From Heliocybe sulcata (lineage: Eukaryota; Basidiomycota; Agaricomycetes; Gloeophyllales; Gloeophyllaceae): a DNA stretch of 64,000 bases. Below the pieces are notes generated by a model. The model ran no database searches, had not been told where the DNA came from, and was given only the letters and a program-made list of their open reading frames with translations. Location: NCBI GenBank assembly GCA_004369045.1, contig ML213525.1, positions 375,789 to 439,788 of the forward strand. Reading direction: 5' to 3'. Position numbers and translations under genes: made by a program. Shown here piece after piece: positions 62,893 to 64,000 of this stretch (the first letter of the stretch is position 1; each line of letters starts with the position of its first letter).

Positions 62893-64000
62893 CGTCTAGG
62901 ACCGCTTCGTATGACGACCAGTTAAGGTGAAGCGCTCGGTGGAAGAAGAGAGGGCGTCATTTGGAGAGCACCCACGGTATATATGCAGAGTATGGGCGCC
63001 ACCATTTGAGCTTATCTGGTACCGTATGCTGTAAGAGCAGGCGATGGCTCTGGCGTTCGCTTAGCCGTCCGTGGGTAAGATAAGGCCCACTTGCGGGGAT
63101 ACCCGATCTAAATCTGTCTGTCTTTCACCCAATCAGAGGGCGCCATTCTACTCTTTCCACCGCCACCATCACCGAGTCTCCTTGATCCAAAGCTCTAAAT
63201 TTAGGATTTCCTGTGCGCCAGATGCAAGCTCGAGGCAGCATCACGGGCTGCTCAGCTTCGTATATAGCCGTGGTTCGTCTCTTTGTACGCGTTTCCGATA
63301 CTCCGAGAAAGATACCAGTGTACTGAGCGTACTTGGTCTCCGAAGAGAAATCCAAGGCTGGGGTATATGCAGGTCTGTCATCTTACCAATATTTGGGGCT
63401 CGGAACTTGGAATCTCCGTGATGAGCCATGTCAGGTGCGCTCCTGTATACGAGCTCGTCAGAGGTGAACATAAACAGAACCCTGTCAAGGGAGACTGCTT
63501 TCCGTGGTCTGCGGTTATTTGAGTAAGACCAGTTAACTGATCAGCATACGGTTTTTTAGATCTCAGAGGCTCGCGTCATCCAATTACCGAGGTTGTGCTT
63601 TTATCTATATACGCTCGGACTATGGATAGCGAGTTCGTTCCACCTGCGGGAAACCTAGGAAAAAGAAGAAAGCTTCTGAATCCTTTAGCAGCCTGCAAAA
63701 TCCCATATTATGCCAATCTCCTTCGCCTTCTGCAGAAAAGTACCAGATGCTAAGCAACAGGTTGTCGGGGAGGGTCATATGAGAGCTGGAGATCGCTGAG
63801 GCCTGCAGGATTACCGCGGAATGAGATCTGGTTACTTGCCAGTAGCCGTGGGAAACCCAGTTTGAGCTTGGGATGCCCGAAGACTGCCTTCCTGAGTATT
63901 TGACTCGCTCAGCTGGGCTCCTACTCCCGTGAGTCAGTTCGCTTCACCATGGAACAAGGGAAGGACCTGCTTGAACCCGATAACATTACTGCATTTCGCA
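62893..64000. other. right end, no gene seen
   Basis: 1.1 kb upstream of the permease. Frames up to 116 codons exist (63071-63421, plus) without domain signal. Presumably permease promoter plus intergenic sequence. Confidence 0.45.

Overview
This 64 kb window is nuclear DNA of a filamentous basidiomycete, most likely an Agaricomycete of the polypore type. Genes are dense, on both strands, and cut by many 50-60 nt GT-AG introns. The proteins are fungal: a Nup192/Nup205 nucleoporin, Noc2, a BiP ending in HDEL, SFT2, a NatC acetyltransferase, and basidiomycete multi-pass membrane proteins. I see no tRNA, rRNA, CRISPR array, bacterial operon or reverse-transcriptase element.

Layout. 1-28 kb is mostly ordinary gene space: a UQCC2/Cbp6-like assembly factor, NOC2, a conserved unknown, an ERCC6L2-type SNF2 ATPase, an otubain deubiquitinase, a rhodopsin-domain membrane protein, an AhpD-like protein, a METTL14-type MT-A70 protein, a secreted expansin-like protein, a 7-TM protein, an F-box/LRR-like protein and a second rhodopsin-domain paralogue. 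34.3-46.1 kb is a conserved housekeeping block: SFT2, NUP192, NAA30 and BiP (KAR2), with a heat-shock element and a UPRE-like site upstream of BiP. 60.7-62.9 kb holds an APC-family amino-acid/GABA permease.

The accessory part is 28-34.3 kb plus 47.3-60.5 kb. It is built from repeats. (1) A family encoding an undescribed 691-residue protein: one N-terminal membrane segment, an acidic SPSGD-bearing tail, a basic C-terminus and a KEN-box-like motif. Copy A (31.9-34.1 kb, minus) is intact; B, C and D are broken or partial. A and B lie in opposite orientation and bracket the housekeeping block with their promoters facing it. (2) B and C are a 1.56 kb inverted repeat around a 2.67 kb spacer that carries a 266-residue orphan gene. 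(3) A 1.34 kb unit at 29.3 kb recurs at 57.5 kb with a constant offset of 28,254 bases. It carries a three-exon gene for a 254-residue unknown protein and the captured 5' end of the rhodopsin-domain gene. (4) A SET-domain pseudogene and a scrap resembling a fatty-acid-synthase ketoacyl-synthase domain lie beside copy C.

The genes do not form one pathway. The housekeeping genes serve ribosome assembly, nuclear transport, ER folding, N-terminal acetylation and vesicle traffic. The interest lies in the rearranging repeat family around them. Intron boundaries were read by eye and exact splice sites are predictions.
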